A DNA stretch of 64,000 nt, taken from positions 1-64,000 of the forward strand of contig PGYO01000004.1 of the NCBI GenBank assembly GCA_002839705.1. The letters run 5' to 3'. The translations under genes were made by a program, and so were the position numbers. The notes beneath the pieces were generated by a model that saw only the letters and a list, made by a program, of their open reading frames with translations, searched no databases and had not been told where the DNA came from. Source of the stretch: Methanobacteriales archaeon HGW-Methanobacteriales-1 (GTDB taxonomy: Archaea > Methanobacteriota > Methanobacteria > Methanobacteriales > Methanobacteriaceae). Of the stretch, positions 38,961 to 49,573 are shown piece by piece. Numbering within the stretch: position 1 is the stretch's first letter; every line of letters starts with the position of its first letter.

Positions 38961-40334
38961 TTAAAGTTTTTTTGTTAGATAATCTGGAACGGCAGAAGAA
39001 TCTCTTGGTCCTACAACAACTTCCCATCCACTATCATCCTCTATTTCTCCACTTACAGGGGCTGCTAAACCAGGAATAATCATTTTTCTGGTTTTAACCT
39101 TATCTTCAATTCCGGTTTCTTTAATTAAATCAGCTACTGCTTTTCCGTTTAATTGACCGCCTGCTAGGGACACATCAACTGCTCGACCCACAGTATCAAG
39201 AACCAGGAGATAAGTGCTTGCTTTTCCAGATTTTAAATCCCCTTCAACCGTGTAATATGTCAATGCAAAATTAGTGGTGAGAAGCACGGGTGAATTCTCA
39301 TCAAGTTCACCAAATTCATATAACCCATCATCAACAGCTTGTGGTTTTCTTGGATCAGTGTATAAACTCTGTCTTAAAGTTAAAACAGGTATAATTTCCC
39401 ATATTTCCGATCCATTTAATATAAGCATGTCGGCATATTTGTTCATTAATGTAGAAGCAATTGTGGCTTCTTTTATGCTTTTAGTTACTTCATCTTCATC
39501 ATTATTTAATCTTAAAAGAGCAGGAATTCCTAAAATAGGGAAACGGAAGTCTTCATCTCGTTCTTCCACAGCAAGTCTCCTAATCATGACAAAGTTATCT
39601 AGAGTATCACCAATAGCTTCCCCCACAAATGTTCCTGGATCTAAGACTATGTCTTTCAGTCCCTTGGCCCTAAGTGTATGAGAAAGTTCTTTCATCTTTT
39701 CCAGATCTCCAGGTACAAATAATGTCACCGGACACTGGTATTCCACAGCTAAATCAGCCATATCTTCGAAATTATTTTCAGTAACTCCATATATAAGTGG
39801 GTTTTCATCCCCTACCACTTCCAGAGCCTTTTTCATTGCTAATGGATCCAAAGAACATAATACTAAAGGATATTTTGATTCTTTTAGTTTTGAAGCCGCA
39901 GCAGCAAATTTATCTGCATCACCAGATTTATTTCTAAGAGCTATAGCATCGAGAGTTAATAGTTCTCCTGTTCTCTCAAATTCAGTATTTTCAATAGTTT
40001 TAACCCTTTCTTCAAATTCTGCAGCTTCCATCTCATCATTGACATCGATAACTAGCGCAGTTGGGTTGTAATAAGTAAGTTCATATCGGTAAAGTACTTC
40101 GTCCCCACCAATAGCTATGGCCTTGTCTCCTTTGCCTATAATGACCTCCCTAACTGCAGGAGCAAGTAAGTTCTCCAGTGCTTCCATTTCATTGGCAGCA
40201 AGTTGAGTACATAATTCCAGGTCAGTTTCCTTCTCAGACAATTTAGTGGCAAATGCCATGCATGATGCTTCTCCACATTTAGCACAGTTGGTTTTTGGAA
40301 GTAATCTGTAAATATCCATTGCAGTAACACTCAT
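38961..40334 (-). CDS. cdhE: Acetyl-CoA decarbonylase/synthase, gamma subunit (corrinoid Fe-S protein)
   Basis: The 457-residue large subunit of the corrinoid iron-sulfur protein carries the methyl group from methyl-H4MPT to the acetyl-CoA synthase. The N-terminal [4Fe-4S] cluster ligands are Cys17, Cys20, Cys25 and Cys42 (NCAKCGEASC and LCTQ). A TIM-barrel region and the C-terminal cobamide-binding domain follow. It is 32 bases downstream of cdhD, its partner subunit. The start is ATG 40334 after GAGGTTT. Confidence 0.95.
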   Translation of the reverse strand: MSVTAMDIYRLLPKTNCAKCGEASCMAFATKLSEKETDLELCTQLAANEMEALENLLAPAVREVIIGKGDKAIAIGGDEVLYRYELTYYNPTALVIDVNDEMEAAEFEERVKTIENTEFERTGELLTLDAIALRNKSGDADKFAAAASKLKESKYPLVLCSLDPLAMKKALEVVGDENPLIYGVTENNFEDMADLAVEYQCPVTLFVPGDLEKMKELSHTLRAKGLKDIVLDPGTFVGEAIGDTLDNFVMIRRLAVEERDEDFRFPILGIPALLRLNNDEDEVTKSIKEATIASTLMNKYADMLILNGSEIWEIIPVLTLRQSLYTDPRKPQAVDDGLYEFGELDENSPVLLTTNFALTYYTVEGDLKSGKASTYLLVLDTVGRAVDVSLAGGQLNGKAVADLIKETGIEDKVKTRKMIIPGLAAPVSGEIEDDSGWEVVVGPRDSSAVPDYLTKKL

Positions 40335-40366
40335 TTCTTAAACCTCCTATAATTTTTCGAGAGCTA

Positions 40367-41524
40367 TTAGCCCAGCTGAGTTATCCAGTCACTAATTTCA
40401 GGGAGCTCAGTGGTCATGTAATCTTTTACAAAAGTGTCTCCAATTTCTCTTAAGAGTTTAACAGAAGTCGGGTGGAGCATCATAAAGATATCGACACCAT
40501 TGAGCATCATAGTGAGTCCGGTTACAATTTCCCAGATTGGTCCCCGGTAATCAGTTGGTCCCCATTCTTCTTTTTTCATCCAAGCTTCTCTGGAACCCCA
40601 TGCATTGGTGGTACCAGAAGACATTGGCATTTGCAAGTCAGTGTCTCCTTTAAGAGCGGCTAATCTGGTTCTGGTCATTATATCAATGGAAAACTCAATA
40701 CCGTAACCCAGAGCACAAGTAGTTGGATCCATAACAATGTCGTTATGAGTTAAACCTTCTTTCAGGAGGTAACGATTAAGTGTTTTTTGCATATTCACAT
40801 CAGTTATTGACCAAGACAAAACCGCGTGATCATTATCTACAGCAGCTTTAGCTACTTTTTTGTAATCCAGATCAAGATTTGCTGATGCTAAAAGACATCG
40901 CTCGCCCTGGGCCGCTTCAGCAGCGGCTTCCAGAACTAAAGGATCTTTTACAGGATCTCCAGAAGCCCCGATAACCAGAGGCACATCCACTGCTTGTAAA
41001 ACTTCTTCTACAGCTTGAGCTCCTTCCCGAGGAGTTTTGTCCATAACTTTAGGACCGGTCCCAATCAGGTGCATGGTGACCATGTTTGCACCAAATTCTT
41101 TTACTGCTTTTTTGGCCCATTCGCCGGGACTTTCCATTACATCACTGAAATGTTCCCTTATAGGCCTTGGAAGACCCGGCATAGGAATATCGAAAACATC
41201 AAATGTTACTACTGGAGGATTAGGCTGCGGTTCTTCAAATCTGTAAAGTGCCTGTTGGCCTCCCAGATAAACTGGCTTCCTACTGCCTTTTCCTAATTGA
41301 ACTTCTGCCACCTTTCCAGGGTAGTCATGTATAGGTGGTTTAAATTCTTCCATGGCCATTATTTCGGTTGCAATAGCTTTTTCTGTTGTTACTGCCTTCT
41401 GAACAGCTTGCTGGATGGCTGGCATTAGATGTAGCTCAAGCTCATCAAAATCCATTCTAAATTCGTTTATTTCTATAGATTTTGTATTTTCAAGCAGTTT
41501 AAGAAGTTGCGTCATTTTATCCAT
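40367..41524 (-). CDS. cdhD: Acetyl-CoA decarbonylase/synthase, delta subunit
   Basis: The 385-residue small subunit of the corrinoid Fe-S protein binds the cofactor together with CdhE. Family segments include PVVTFDVFDIPMPGLPRPI, LVIGASGDPVKDPLVLEA and VMDPTTCALGYGIEFSIDIM. It is soluble, with no cysteine cluster motif of its own. The start is ATG 41524, with GAGGATGTGG upstream. A later in-frame ATG (residue 4) is possible. It follows cooC by 114 bases within the operon. Confidence 0.95.
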   Translation of the reverse strand: MDKMTQLLKLLENTKSIEINEFRMDFDELELHLMPAIQQAVQKAVTTEKAIATEIMAMEEFKPPIHDYPGKVAEVQLGKGSRKPVYLGGQQALYRFEEPQPNPPVVTFDVFDIPMPGLPRPIREHFSDVMESPGEWAKKAVKEFGANMVTMHLIGTGPKVMDKTPREGAQAVEEVLQAVDVPLVIGASGDPVKDPLVLEAAAEAAQGERCLLASANLDLDYKKVAKAAVDNDHAVLSWSITDVNMQKTLNRYLLKEGLTHNDIVMDPTTCALGYGIEFSIDIMTRTRLAALKGDTDLQMPMSSGTTNAWGSREAWMKKEEWGPTDYRGPIWEIVTGLTMMLNGVDIFMMLHPTSVKLLREIGDTFVKDYMTTELPEISDWITQLG

Positions 41525-41638
41525 AAACCCACATCCTCTTCAATTATTTTTAATTAATTTTATTAAATGAATTTAAATTTCTAAATAAATTTTAATGAAA
41601 GTTAATTTAGTTTAATTTGGAATTATTCGGAAATTAAA

Positions 41639-42397
41639 TTATTGGAACTTCAAAACTTTTTCCACAATTTTAGTAAGTTCTTTTACCGGTTCAGAATCCT
41701 CTGGCAATTCTATTAAAGGTCTTCCATCCATATCGTACTCAGAAACTACAGGATCTTCATAAATCAATCCGCCCAATTCTAAACCAGTTTCTGCAGCCTT
41801 TTTACGAAGATTTTCTTCATTTTCTACTTTAACCCGATTTAAAATAAGGAAAAGTTCTTTAAAGTTAATTTCCAGCTCCTGAGCTAACTCTCCAATTCTT
41901 TGGGCGGTTAAAATTCCCCGGTGAGAAGGATCAGTAACTACCAGCATAACATCTACATTTTGAGTTGTTCTACGACTCAAATGTTCCAAACCAGCTTCAG
42001 TATCTATAACTATAATGTCATAATTGGAAGAAAGAGTTTCAATAATTTTTCTGAGCATGTTGTTAACTGCACAATAACATCCACTTCCTTCCGGACGTCC
42101 CATGACCAGTAAATCAAATTCACGAGTTTCAACCACAGATTCCATTATTTTGTAGTCTAAAATATCCCACTTATTGGCCCCGGAAGGTATATTTCCTGAA
42201 GCAGTATCTTTTTTCAACTCTTCTCTTACATCACCTACAGTTTTAAGAACTTCAATTCCTAAAGCTTCTGGGAGATTAGAGTCCGGATCCGCGTCAATGG
42301 CCAGAATATCTTTTCCTGTTTTGGATAATAGATTCACCAGGGTAGATGAAACCAATGTTTTTCCAGTTCCGCCTTTTCCACTTACTGCAATTATCAA
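41639..42397 (-). CDS. cooC: CooC-type nickel-insertion ATPase
   Basis: This 252-residue MinD/ParA-type P-loop ATPase has GKGGTGKT at 7-14. CooC family proteins help load nickel into CO dehydrogenase or acetyl-CoA synthase. The CYC motif typical of CooC is seen as GCYCAVNN around residue 110. It sits between cdhC and cdhD, which fits maturation of this complex. It starts with TTG 42397, with GGTGTGAT upstream. Confidence 0.9.
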   Translation of the reverse strand: MIIAVSGKGGTGKTLVSSTLVNLLSKTGKDILAIDADPDSNLPEALGIEVLKTVGDVREELKKDTASGNIPSGANKWDILDYKIMESVVETREFDLLVMGRPEGSGCYCAVNNMLRKIIETLSSNYDIIVIDTEAGLEHLSRRTTQNVDVMLVVTDPSHRGILTAQRIGELAQELEINFKELFLILNRVKVENEENLRKKAAETGLELGGLIYEDPVVSEYDMDGRPLIELPEDSEPVKELTKIVEKVLKFQ

Positions 42398-42503
42398 TGC
42401 ATCACACCATTATCAATTAGTTATTATATATTGTAGATGATTTGGAGTTCAAATATTATTCACTTTTAAATATTAACTATGAAGAATGAAAATAGGGAAT
42501 ACC

Positions 42504-43898
42504 TCATTTTCTTTTAATAATAACCTTTTCAGCATATATTTTAGCGTTTTTAAAGATTATTTTAACTCCACCGGATGCTGGAATAGCAAATTCTGGGGCC
42601 ATCATTACCGGAGCCATTCCAGGTTCTCCAAATTCACCTTCATCTAATTCAAATTCTTCCATCTCTTCAGGTTCTTCAGCAGCTTCTAATTTGGCCTGTT
42701 TGATTCGATCCATTACTGGATGATTTGCTTCGCGGATAAATTTCCGGATTTCTTTAATGCTATTGGCATCTTCTTCCGTAGGTATTTTATCCCGAAGTTC
42801 TTCAGGTATGAATTCGAGAACAGATTCTTTAATCTCTTTAGGCATCCATATAACTCTACCATAACCACCATCAGCTTTTAAAAACTTAGGAGATCGCATA
42901 TATTCCAGGCTTAATCCCGTGAACCCCTCTACCTGTTTTCCACCAGAACACTGCCCTGCCATAGCAGAGAACGGAATTCCCAGAGGAGTTTCTCCTTTAA
43001 AGTCACGGTTAACCAGACCAATACCATCTAATTCAGGAATGTAGAAAGCAACCGCTTCGAAACAACCACAAGATGTATGAGGATAACCAAATACACTGTG
43101 TATGTAAACTCTATCTGTCATCCCCTGAGATTTTTCTGCAATGGCCGCATTAACATTTACATACTCGCCTTTCTCAGCATCCAGAACTTCACCTTTTTCT
43201 ATTTCAAATATTGGTCCTTCTGGGTCAATTTTTGCTGCGGCACGACAATCAAACCAGTTTATAGCGCCGCAAAGTGCGGTCCGGTCAGGAGTGACTACGC
43301 ACATGTGTGATGGAGCAAATGATTGGCACATTAAACATCCATAGAAAACATCTACATCCTCATCAGAAAGTTCTCTGGCCCTTTCATCCCGTATAGTATA
43401 TTGTTCTTTGGCCATTTCCAAAAAATCTGAGACTTCAGCTTCTTGCGTAAGAACGGTAATGGCAATAGATTCAATAATTGGGAATTCTTCTTTAAATAAA
43501 ACTGAAAGTGCTTTAGCCAGATGTTCTAATTTAAATCCAGCTTCCAACGCTTCTGTACTGATTCGACACCAGATTTGATCCCTCTGGTTCAAGTGCATGA
43601 AACCCTTGACATAGTTACAGAGTTCGTGCACTCTTCTTTCAATTACACTTTCCAGTTCTTTTTCTAGCTTTTCGCCCTGAATGTCGATCTTTAATCCAAA
43701 AGGATATATTTCTCCTTGGGTCATTTCGCTTATTTCAGGACCAATAACTGAAACTTTTCCGTCTTCAACACTTTCTTGAACTTGAACCAGTTCTGCACCG
43801 ATAGATTTAGGACCTGCAAGTTCTACGAACATATTTGCAGCCCTTATCCTTTCACCTTCGTACATAGGACTTACGTCAACAGGTATATCTTCAAACAT
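42504..43898 (-). CDS. cdhC: Acetyl-CoA decarbonylase/synthase, beta subunit (acetyl-CoA synthase)
   Basis: The subunit joins CO, a methyl group and CoA at the nickel-iron A-cluster. The 464 residues carry the cluster ligands Cys188, Cys191, Cys200 and Cys210 (CLMCQSFAPSHMC and TALCG). The distal-nickel CGC motif is at Cys277-Cys279. It has the core domain only, without the N-terminal CODH-binding domain of bacterial AcsB, which is normal in archaea. The tail is acidic (EEPEEMEEFELDEGEFGE) and ends in a short basic strand. The start is ATG 43898 after GGAGGAATT. Confidence 0.96.
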   Translation of the reverse strand: MFEDIPVDVSPMYEGERIRAANMFVELAGPKSIGAELVQVQESVEDGKVSVIGPEISEMTQGEIYPFGLKIDIQGEKLEKELESVIERRVHELCNYVKGFMHLNQRDQIWCRISTEALEAGFKLEHLAKALSVLFKEEFPIIESIAITVLTQEAEVSDFLEMAKEQYTIRDERARELSDEDVDVFYGCLMCQSFAPSHMCVVTPDRTALCGAINWFDCRAAAKIDPEGPIFEIEKGEVLDAEKGEYVNVNAAIAEKSQGMTDRVYIHSVFGYPHTSCGCFEAVAFYIPELDGIGLVNRDFKGETPLGIPFSAMAGQCSGGKQVEGFTGLSLEYMRSPKFLKADGGYGRVIWMPKEIKESVLEFIPEELRDKIPTEEDANSIKEIRKFIREANHPVMDRIKQAKLEAAEEPEEMEEFELDEGEFGEPGMAPVMMAPEFAIPASGGVKIIFKNAKIYAEKVIIKRK

Positions 43899-44049
43899 TG
43901 AATTCCTCCATGAATAATACGCCTAAATTTATAATAAGTCTAATTCACCAATTATTCATTTTAATTAATTATAAAATATATTATAGAATATAAGTTTAAT
44001 TGGATTTAATTAGATTTTAAACATTCATTATTGAAATAATATTATTATA

Positions 44050-44562
44050 TTAATCAGATTTCATTTTCTCCAGATATTTTAACCATTCATCATCATTCAT
44101 ATTCGGAAAAGACGCATCTGCATTAGAATGGAAAAACTTGCAAATGGTAAGAGTTTTAAGATGAGGAGCAAAATGTTTCAAGGTAGATAATCCCTGGGAA
44201 GCAATATAATATATACATCCGATAAACATAACCAGATCATGCTGGCCTTCTCCTTTTATACCCTTCCAGTCAGGATCTTTAAGTAAATTAACAATTTCCA
44301 CCACACCATATCGTGTAGTTTTAATTCCCCTATCTCCAAATGTTTTGTAAGCGTCACCAGTAGTTACTATAGGTAGATCCCAGTGCTCAGCAATATCCAT
44401 TGTCAATTTCATGATGGGATCGCCAGTTACCAGAGGACCTATTACAAATAGGGGTCTTTTAGCTTTTTTAAGCATCATTTTTGCTGTTTCTGGAGTGACT
44501 AGCATGGCCTGCTTAGGACCCGCTATCACTGTGGGTTGCCAGGGAATTATTCTCTCATTCAT
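44050..44562 (-). CDS. cdhB: Acetyl-CoA decarbonylase/synthase, epsilon subunit
   Basis: The 170-residue subunit associates with CdhA in the CO dehydrogenase component. It has a Rossmann-like sheet with [18 protein letters not shown] near residue 35 and [17 protein letters not shown] near 110. It is found only in the archaeal complex. Its role may be in FAD or ferredoxin contact, and it has no metal-binding motif of its own. The start is ATG 44562 after GGGTGAT. It is 146 bases downstream of cdhA and 151 before cdhC. Confidence 0.92.
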   Translation of the reverse strand: MNERIIPWQPTVIAGPKQAMLVTPETAKMMLKKAKRPLFVIGPLVTGDPIMKLTMDIAEHWDLPIVTTGDAYKTFGDRGIKTTRYGVVEIVNLLKDPDWKGIKGEGQHDLVMFIGCIYYIASQGLSTLKHFAPHLKTLTICKFFHSNADASFPNMNDDEWLKYLEKMKSD

Positions 44563-44708
44563 AAAATCACCCTTAATGTCCTTAAATTAAAATTTTAAGT
44601 TACAAGCTCATTATTTACAACTTATTATAATAATATAAAAAATAGTCATTCCATCACATTAAAATATTTTATAAAAAAATTATAAAATATAATGGATTTT
44701 AGTTAAGA

Positions 44709-47087
44709 CTATTTTCCATTAGCTTTTTTCTTTGGTTCTTCTTTGAAATCTCTGATGGATGGTTCTTGAGGAATTGCTCGTGGTTCCCATCCTTTTTCTT
44801 CTAAAATATCCATTACATCTTTTTTATAAGTTATAGGTATGTCTTTTTGGACTCTGACAAACTTATAAACGTCTTCTGGAATGGTTCCAAAGTACTTCTT
44901 ATGAAGATCTATGTAGTGGTTCAACTTGAGTTGCCTTCCTTTTGAAGTATCATTAGGCCTTATGCAAAGCTTTGCAATTTCAACTGTAGCTTCCTCCCGG
45001 TTTTCTGCAGCATATAGAAGATGTTCAGGAGCTGGTTCACCATTAACCACATTTCCAGATCGCATGTCATTTAACTGCCAGGTTTCTTCCTTGTCAGTTC
45101 TTCCCAAGTAAAGTCTTCGGTATTTAGTTCCATGTGGTCCTAATACGACTGGTATTCCCCAACGATTAATTCCAGTTGCAATGGCTGCAGCTTTTTGGGA
45201 ATAAGCTCCCCAAGCCACTCCACATGCCCCTACTCTATTTAAGATGTAATCAGAAATTTCCTCAAAGTTTCCTTCCAGAGGTTTTTTGGCGAATATGTTG
45301 GCAATTTTTATACATGCTCCAGGTATGTGGGCATTAGAAACACAGGAACCTACATTTACCAGACCCTTGGCATCGAAATCACCACTGTATTTTTCATAAA
45401 GGGTGTTTCCTTCTTCATCTCGGTATTCACCCACAGTCATGGCCCCACACCCACTGGTAACCACTATGTAATTACGTTCCAGGAACTCTTTGGCCATTTT
45501 GGCCACATCTTGGGCCCCTTCAGGATAGTTAGTACATCCAACAAAGGCTATTACACCAGGAATATCTCCTAGAACAATAGGAGCACCAACTTTTCGTATT
45601 TCAACGTCTTGAATTGGGCCTCTTCCTGCCCGCATATTAAATCTTTGTTCCTTGAGCTTGTTTTCCCCTATTTTAGCCATCATGGACATTATCGGAATAT
45701 CACGTTCACATTCCTGCTCGCATCTACCACAAGTGTAACATACGTCGTTATCATATAATGCTTCCATTTTGGAGAAATCACCTTCACTGGCCCCCATTAC
45801 AGCTTCCATCATAGGTATGCTGTTAGGACAAACCCTAGTACACCATCCACATTCTGTACATTCTTTGGCCATTTCTTGGATTTCATCCATATCTGGAAGT
45901 AATTTGAGCATTCCTCGATCATCCGCTATTTGCATAGCTACCTTGGTAGCTACTTCACCTACTTTATCTGGATCAAGGATTAGTGCCCCTTCAATTTGAT
46001 TGTTAATTAACTGAGCAACGATTTTATCAGCATCTTCATCAGTAAGATTAGGTAAACCAAGACACATCTTATCCGTGGTAGCTATTACCTTGGCCTGATT
46101 TTTCTTGGCTTCTTCTAATACATCAGTGCGTATACACTGCTCGTCCACTACAATAACATCAGCAACTCCACTTCTAATAAATTTTAATTGTTTGGAGATG
46201 GGTCCTATGACTTTTGCGTGCTGGTTGTAACGGGTTATATCAATGGCCGCACAACAGATACCGCAAACTTCCACGTTGTCTTCCAGGCCTTCTTCTTCCA
46301 CATAATCAATTACTCCGGCTCCAGAGGAAACATTGTGTCCAATACATAAAACAATTGGCTTGTCCCTATCTACAGTTCCCATACCCATTTCTACCAGAGG
46401 AGCATTTTCATCCCCTTTAGGCATGTCAAGGGCCACTATTTGAGCAATATCCCCTATTTCTTTTCCTAAGTTATCCATTAGTCCCGCATGCAAAGCTTTT
46501 GATTCGAAATCTACACTACTTCCTTCCTGACCAGTGTGACAAGCCGACAGTAAGTGTAAGTTTTGCTCTTCCATGTAATCCATGGCTTCTCTTAGATCAC
46601 CCAGAGTTTTAGGTGCTTTACCAATTAGAGTCCTTATTATCGGCGCTTCAATATCGATGTTCATTCCCAGATCTATAGGGAAATCCTTACCTTTTTTCTC
46701 AATAAGATGCTCTAATAAGTGCCTGGCGTGAGCCGAGTGAGCTGCTGCACCAATACAGCAAGCAAGTAAAACCATTCGGGCCTGTTGGGCTTTAATATCA
46801 ATCCCACATGCTCCCTTTTTACCTGCAGTTAAGTCACATTTACCATAGGTACATAGGCAACACATATCACAGAATGGTGCGTAAAATGGCTCATATCGAT
46901 CCATTAACTTCATGTCCCATTCCCGAAGGTCAGTTACATGAGGTTTAGGAGTTGGTCCCATTTCTACAGGCTCACCAGATTCTCCACTTACTTCATCTTG
47001 AACAATATCTCCAATGGAGATTTTAATATCTTTAGATTTCCAGAAATCCTCTTTAAAGTCTTTAGGTTTGGTTGATTTAGGTGCCAC
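44709..47087 (-). CDS. cdhA: Acetyl-CoA decarbonylase/synthase, alpha subunit (CO dehydrogenase)
   Basis: This large nickel-iron CO dehydrogenase subunit of 792 residues interconverts CO2 and CO. It shows [18 protein letters not shown]-like cysteines near residue 75 that hold the B and D clusters. Two ferredoxin motifs are inserted mid-protein, [16 protein letters not shown] and [17 protein letters not shown]-cluster residues follow in VVTSGCGAM and [12 protein letters not shown]. The start is taken as GTG 47087, four bases after GGTGAT. An in-frame GTG at 47096 lies in that site. It is the first gene of the operon and diverges from the metal transporter genes at 47670. Confidence 0.95.
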   Translation of the reverse strand: MAPKSTKPKDFKEDFWKSKDIKISIGDIVQDEVSGESGEPVEMGPTPKPHVTDLREWDMKLMDRYEPFYAPFCDMCCLCTYGKCDLTAGKKGACGIDIKAQQARMVLLACCIGAAAHSAHARHLLEHLIEKKGKDFPIDLGMNIDIEAPIIRTLIGKAPKTLGDLREAMDYMEEQNLHLLSACHTGQEGSSVDFESKALHAGLMDNLGKEIGDIAQIVALDMPKGDENAPLVEMGMGTVDRDKPIVLCIGHNVSSGAGVIDYVEEEGLEDNVEVCGICCAAIDITRYNQHAKVIGPISKQLKFIRSGVADVIVVDEQCIRTDVLEEAKKNQAKVIATTDKMCLGLPNLTDEDADKIVAQLINNQIEGALILDPDKVGEVATKVAMQIADDRGMLKLLPDMDEIQEMAKECTECGWCTRVCPNSIPMMEAVMGASEGDFSKMEALYDNDVCYTCGRCEQECERDIPIMSMMAKIGENKLKEQRFNMRAGRGPIQDVEIRKVGAPIVLGDIPGVIAFVGCTNYPEGAQDVAKMAKEFLERNYIVVTSGCGAMTVGEYRDEEGNTLYEKYSGDFDAKGLVNVGSCVSNAHIPGACIKIANIFAKKPLEGNFEEISDYILNRVGACGVAWGAYSQKAAAIATGINRWGIPVVLGPHGTKYRRLYLGRTDKEETWQLNDMRSGNVVNGEPAPEHLLYAAENREEATVEIAKLCIRPNDTSKGRQLKLNHYIDLHKKYFGTIPEDVYKFVRVQKDIPITYKKDVMDILEEKGWEPRAIPQEPSIRDFKEEPKKKANGK

Positions 47088-47149
47088 AATTATCACCAGT
47101 TTAATCCCAATTAGTTTAATATCACTAATATGTTCGAATTCAATTAATT

Positions 47150-47200
47150 ATTAATGATTTATAATGATGTTTTTGAATTTATTATCAAGGCATATAAAGT
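47150..47200 (-). promoter_or_regulatory. cdh operon promoter
   Basis: On the minus strand the TATA-like box ACTTTATATGCC is at about 47188-47199. This predicts a start near 47165 and a leader of about 80 bases before cdhA. Confidence 0.45.
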
Positions 47201-47669
47201 TTTTGTATTAAAAATTTGATAAAAAAGCTAAAATGAGTAATAAATTTTCACGAATTATTTTTACTAAAAAATAATGTTTAAACTAGGTATAATCCTATAA
47301 AATATGTTATGCCCATATAATATTAATTAAATTTAATTGATAATATTAAACAAAAATTGTTATTTTTCTATTAAAATCCATTTTGAATTCAGCAATTCCC
47401 AGTTTTTATTAATATTTCCCCTAAAAAATAAGCTTTAGTAATAAAAATGTAATAAAATAAAGAATTAAAATAAAGAATTTGTAATACTAACTATAACATT
47501 TATAAGATATAAATTCAGAAATGGAATTGTGTTAAGGGGCCTAATAAGTTTTAGGAGTATTGATTTATTTATAAATGAAATAAAAAATAATAATACTCTT
47601 TTAAAGCTAGATTATAAACATTCCATGGCTCTTTTATTGATATGCTATTAATAATAAGGAGGCGAAAAT
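47201..47669. other. Divergent intergenic region between cdhA and cbiM
   Basis: These 470 AT-rich bases contain no visible gene. The TATA-like box for the plus strand (TTTATAAGATATAAA, about 47500-47515) lies about 160 bases before the cbiM start. That leaves a leader of roughly 130 bases, unusually long for this genome. GAGTATT at 47555-47561 can pair with AATACTC at 47592-47598. Confidence 0.5.
47555..47598 (+). promoter_or_regulatory. Possible leader hairpin upstream of cbiM
   Basis: GAGTATT and AATACTC are seven-base perfect arms separated by 30 AT-rich bases that can pair further. The hairpin lies inside the predicted leader of the metal-transporter transcript. It might be a metal-responsive element or a protein site; no known riboswitch consensus is recognised. 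Confidence 0.25.
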
Positions 47670-48317
47670 TTGCATATACCTGATGGTTTCTTGCCTTTAG
47701 GGCAAGCAGCTATATATTATATAATTACAATAATTGCATTGTACTTTGCTCTCAACTGGGCAAAAGAAAATCTTGATGAAAAACGTGTACCATTGATGGC
47801 AGTTTTAGCAGCATTTATATTTGCTATACAAGCAATGAATATCCCTATACCTTGGGGAACAAGTGGACATATGTTAGGAGCCGCCCTGGTGGCCATAGTA
47901 TTTGGTAGTCCCTGGGCTGCAGTCCTTGTTCTAGCAGTAGTACTGACTGTGCAAGGATTTTTCTTTGGAGATGGAGGAATTACTGCTTTAGGTGCTAATA
48001 TCCTTGATATGGGAGTTATTGCAGGATTTACTGGATACGGAGTATTCAAAGCCCTACAAAAATTAAATTTATGGGTGGCAATATTTTTAGCAGGATGGGC
48101 ATCCATATTTGTCGCAGCTATAGCCGTGGCAATAGAAATGGCAATAGCCGGAACCTTCCCCGCAAACTTAGGTTTATTCTTCATGGGCCTCTATCACGCG
48201 GTGATAGGTATTGCAGAAGGAGCAATAACTGTAGTAGCAATTTTAGCAATTCAAAGAGTTAGACCAGATTTACTCCCCTGGAATAAACCTAAAACAGAAA
48301 ACGAGGTGGGAAAATGA
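47670..48317 (+). CDS. cbiM: CbiM/NikM-type substrate-specific component of a Co/Ni ECF transporter
   Basis: The 215-residue membrane protein has about seven helices. It starts with the hallmark [10 protein letters not shown], in which the N-terminal Met-His binds Co2+ or Ni2+ after export of the amino terminus. [20 protein letters not shown] is also typical. It starts with TTG 47670, seven bases after GGAGGCG. The choice between cobalt and nickel cannot be made from sequence alone. Adjacency to the nickel-dependent cdh operon, on the other strand, favours nickel slightly, but Cdh also needs a corrinoid. Confidence 0.88.
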   Translation: MHIPDGFLPLGQAAIYYIITIIALYFALNWAKENLDEKRVPLMAVLAAFIFAIQAMNIPIPWGTSGHMLGAALVAIVFGSPWAAVLVLAVVLTVQGFFFGDGGITALGANILDMGVIAGFTGYGVFKALQKLNLWVAIFLAGWASIFVAAIAVAIEMAIAGTFPANLGLFFMGLYHAVIGIAEGAITVVAILAIQRVRPDLLPWNKPKTENEVGK

Positions 48318-48622
48318 ATGCTAAAGACAAAAAATTCATTATTGGTGGATTAGCTGTAGCCCTCATAATAGCAATTTTAGCACCATTTTTGGCCTCCTCA
48401 AATCCTGATGGTTTAGAAAGTGCTGCTGAAAAAATTGTTCTTGTTAATGAAACCGAACCTATGTTTGAAGCGCCACTGCCTGACTATCTAGTACCTGCAT
48501 TAGGTGAATCTCCATTCGGAGGAGTTATTTCCATTGTTTTAGGAACTATTATAGCTTTCCTGGCTATGGTTGGTTTAGCTACTACGGCCCGATGGTTTAA
48601 ATCCGAAAGCAATGGTAATTAA
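48314..48622 (+). CDS. CbiN/NikN-type PDGLE-domain component
   Basis: The 102-residue protein has two membrane helices (about 9-27 and 70-92). The PDGLE motif ([12 protein letters not shown], residues 29-40) lies in the exported loop, as in the small subunit of Co/Ni ECF transporters. It helps CbiM bind metal. Its ATG overlaps the cbiM stop by four bases (ATGA), showing translational coupling. It ends 120 bases before cbiQ. Confidence 0.9.
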   Translation: MNAKDKKFIIGGLAVALIIAILAPFLASSNPDGLESAAEKIVLVNETEPMFEAPLPDYLVPALGESPFGGVISIVLGTIIAFLAMVGLATTARWFKSESNGN

Positions 48623-48742
48623 AAAGAAAGTTAAATAAATAAAACAAATCATTTGATAGGGATAACTATATTCCTATCAAAATTTATATTTTTTCTATTA
48701 CATTATTCTAATTTTACTAGATCTAGTTTGGAGAACAAAAAA

Positions 48743-49573
48743 ATGGGAATGGCCGATTCAATTTATCTTATTGAAAAAGAATCCATGAAAGAAAGCATCC
48801 TTCATTCACTGGATGGACGGATAAAACTAATATTATTAACACTGATTATAGTATATGCTGTTTTTAGTACACAAATTATAGTTTTAGTAGTTTTAGAAGC
48901 TTATTTATTATTATTGATTTATCTATCAAAGATCTCATTCAAAACCGCTTTTAAAAGAATTTTGATACTTCTGCCGTTTAGTATTTTTATAATTGCTTTT
49001 CAGCCATTTATACGCCCAGGAGAGGTTATATACATATTACCTTTTGGAATTAATGTCACTTATCAGGGCTTGATGTTTGGAGCCCTTCTTTTTTCTCGAA
49101 TCATTGTAACTTTAACATCCATTATATTATTATCTTCTATTAGTCCTATGCAAGAAGTGGTACAATCATTCCGAAAATTAGGGATGCCTCGTGACTTTTC
49201 CATGATATTAAGTCTCATGATCAGATTTTTATTTCTATTTTACGATGAGTTAAAAAAAATTAACAGTGCCCAAGCATCAAGAAACTTTGATATTTTCAAT
49301 AAAAAAACCAGTTACAGTTGGAGATTGAAACAGCTGGGTTTCACCATTATGATGATGTTTTTAAGATCCTATGAACGAGGCGAAAGCATTTATTTAAGCA
49401 TGTTAAGTAGGGGATACTCTGATAAATCACAATTATACTCCAGCTTAAATAGAAAAATTGGCAAGCCAGAATATCTCTTTGTAACAACCACCCTACTACT
49501 GGTGGTAACTCTACAGTTCTTGTCAGTATTTATCTTTCCTCAAATAGGATTGGTAGGAGCATATATTAAGTAA
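48743..49573 (+). CDS. cbiQ: CbiQ-type transmembrane (T) component of an ECF transporter
   Basis: This 276-residue T-component has about five helices and the C-terminal cytoplasmic coupling region with the two Ala-Arg-Gly-type motifs. Here they appear as AQASRNFD (about 200) and LSRGYSD (about 235). ATG 48743 is favoured by GGAG nine bases upstream. A TTG at 48653 would add a hydrophobic lead of 30 residues that the family lacks. The usual ATPase gene (cbiO) should follow but does not; an unrelated gene on the other strand starts the next block at 49647. Confidence 0.85.
   Translation: MGMADSIYLIEKESMKESILHSLDGRIKLILLTLIIVYAVFSTQIIVLVVLEAYLLLLIYLSKISFKTAFKRILILLPFSIFIIAFQPFIRPGEVIYILPFGINVTYQGLMFGALLFSRIIVTLTSIILLSSISPMQEVVQSFRKLGMPRDFSMILSLMIRFLFLFYDELKKINSAQASRNFDIFNKKTSYSWRLKQLGFTIMMMFLRSYERGESIYLSMLSRGYSDKSQLYSSLNRKIGKPEYLFVTTTLLLVVTLQFLSVFIFPQIGLVGAYIK

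Noticed and set aside
47535-47669. Cobalamin or NiCo riboswitch in the cbiM leader
   Set aside because: No consensus elements of either class are visible, and these are rare or absent in archaea; only a simple hairpin can be supported.
48653-48742. Upstream TTG start for cbiQ
   Set aside because: It would add 30 hydrophobic residues absent from the family, whereas ATG 48743 has GGAG at a suitable distance.
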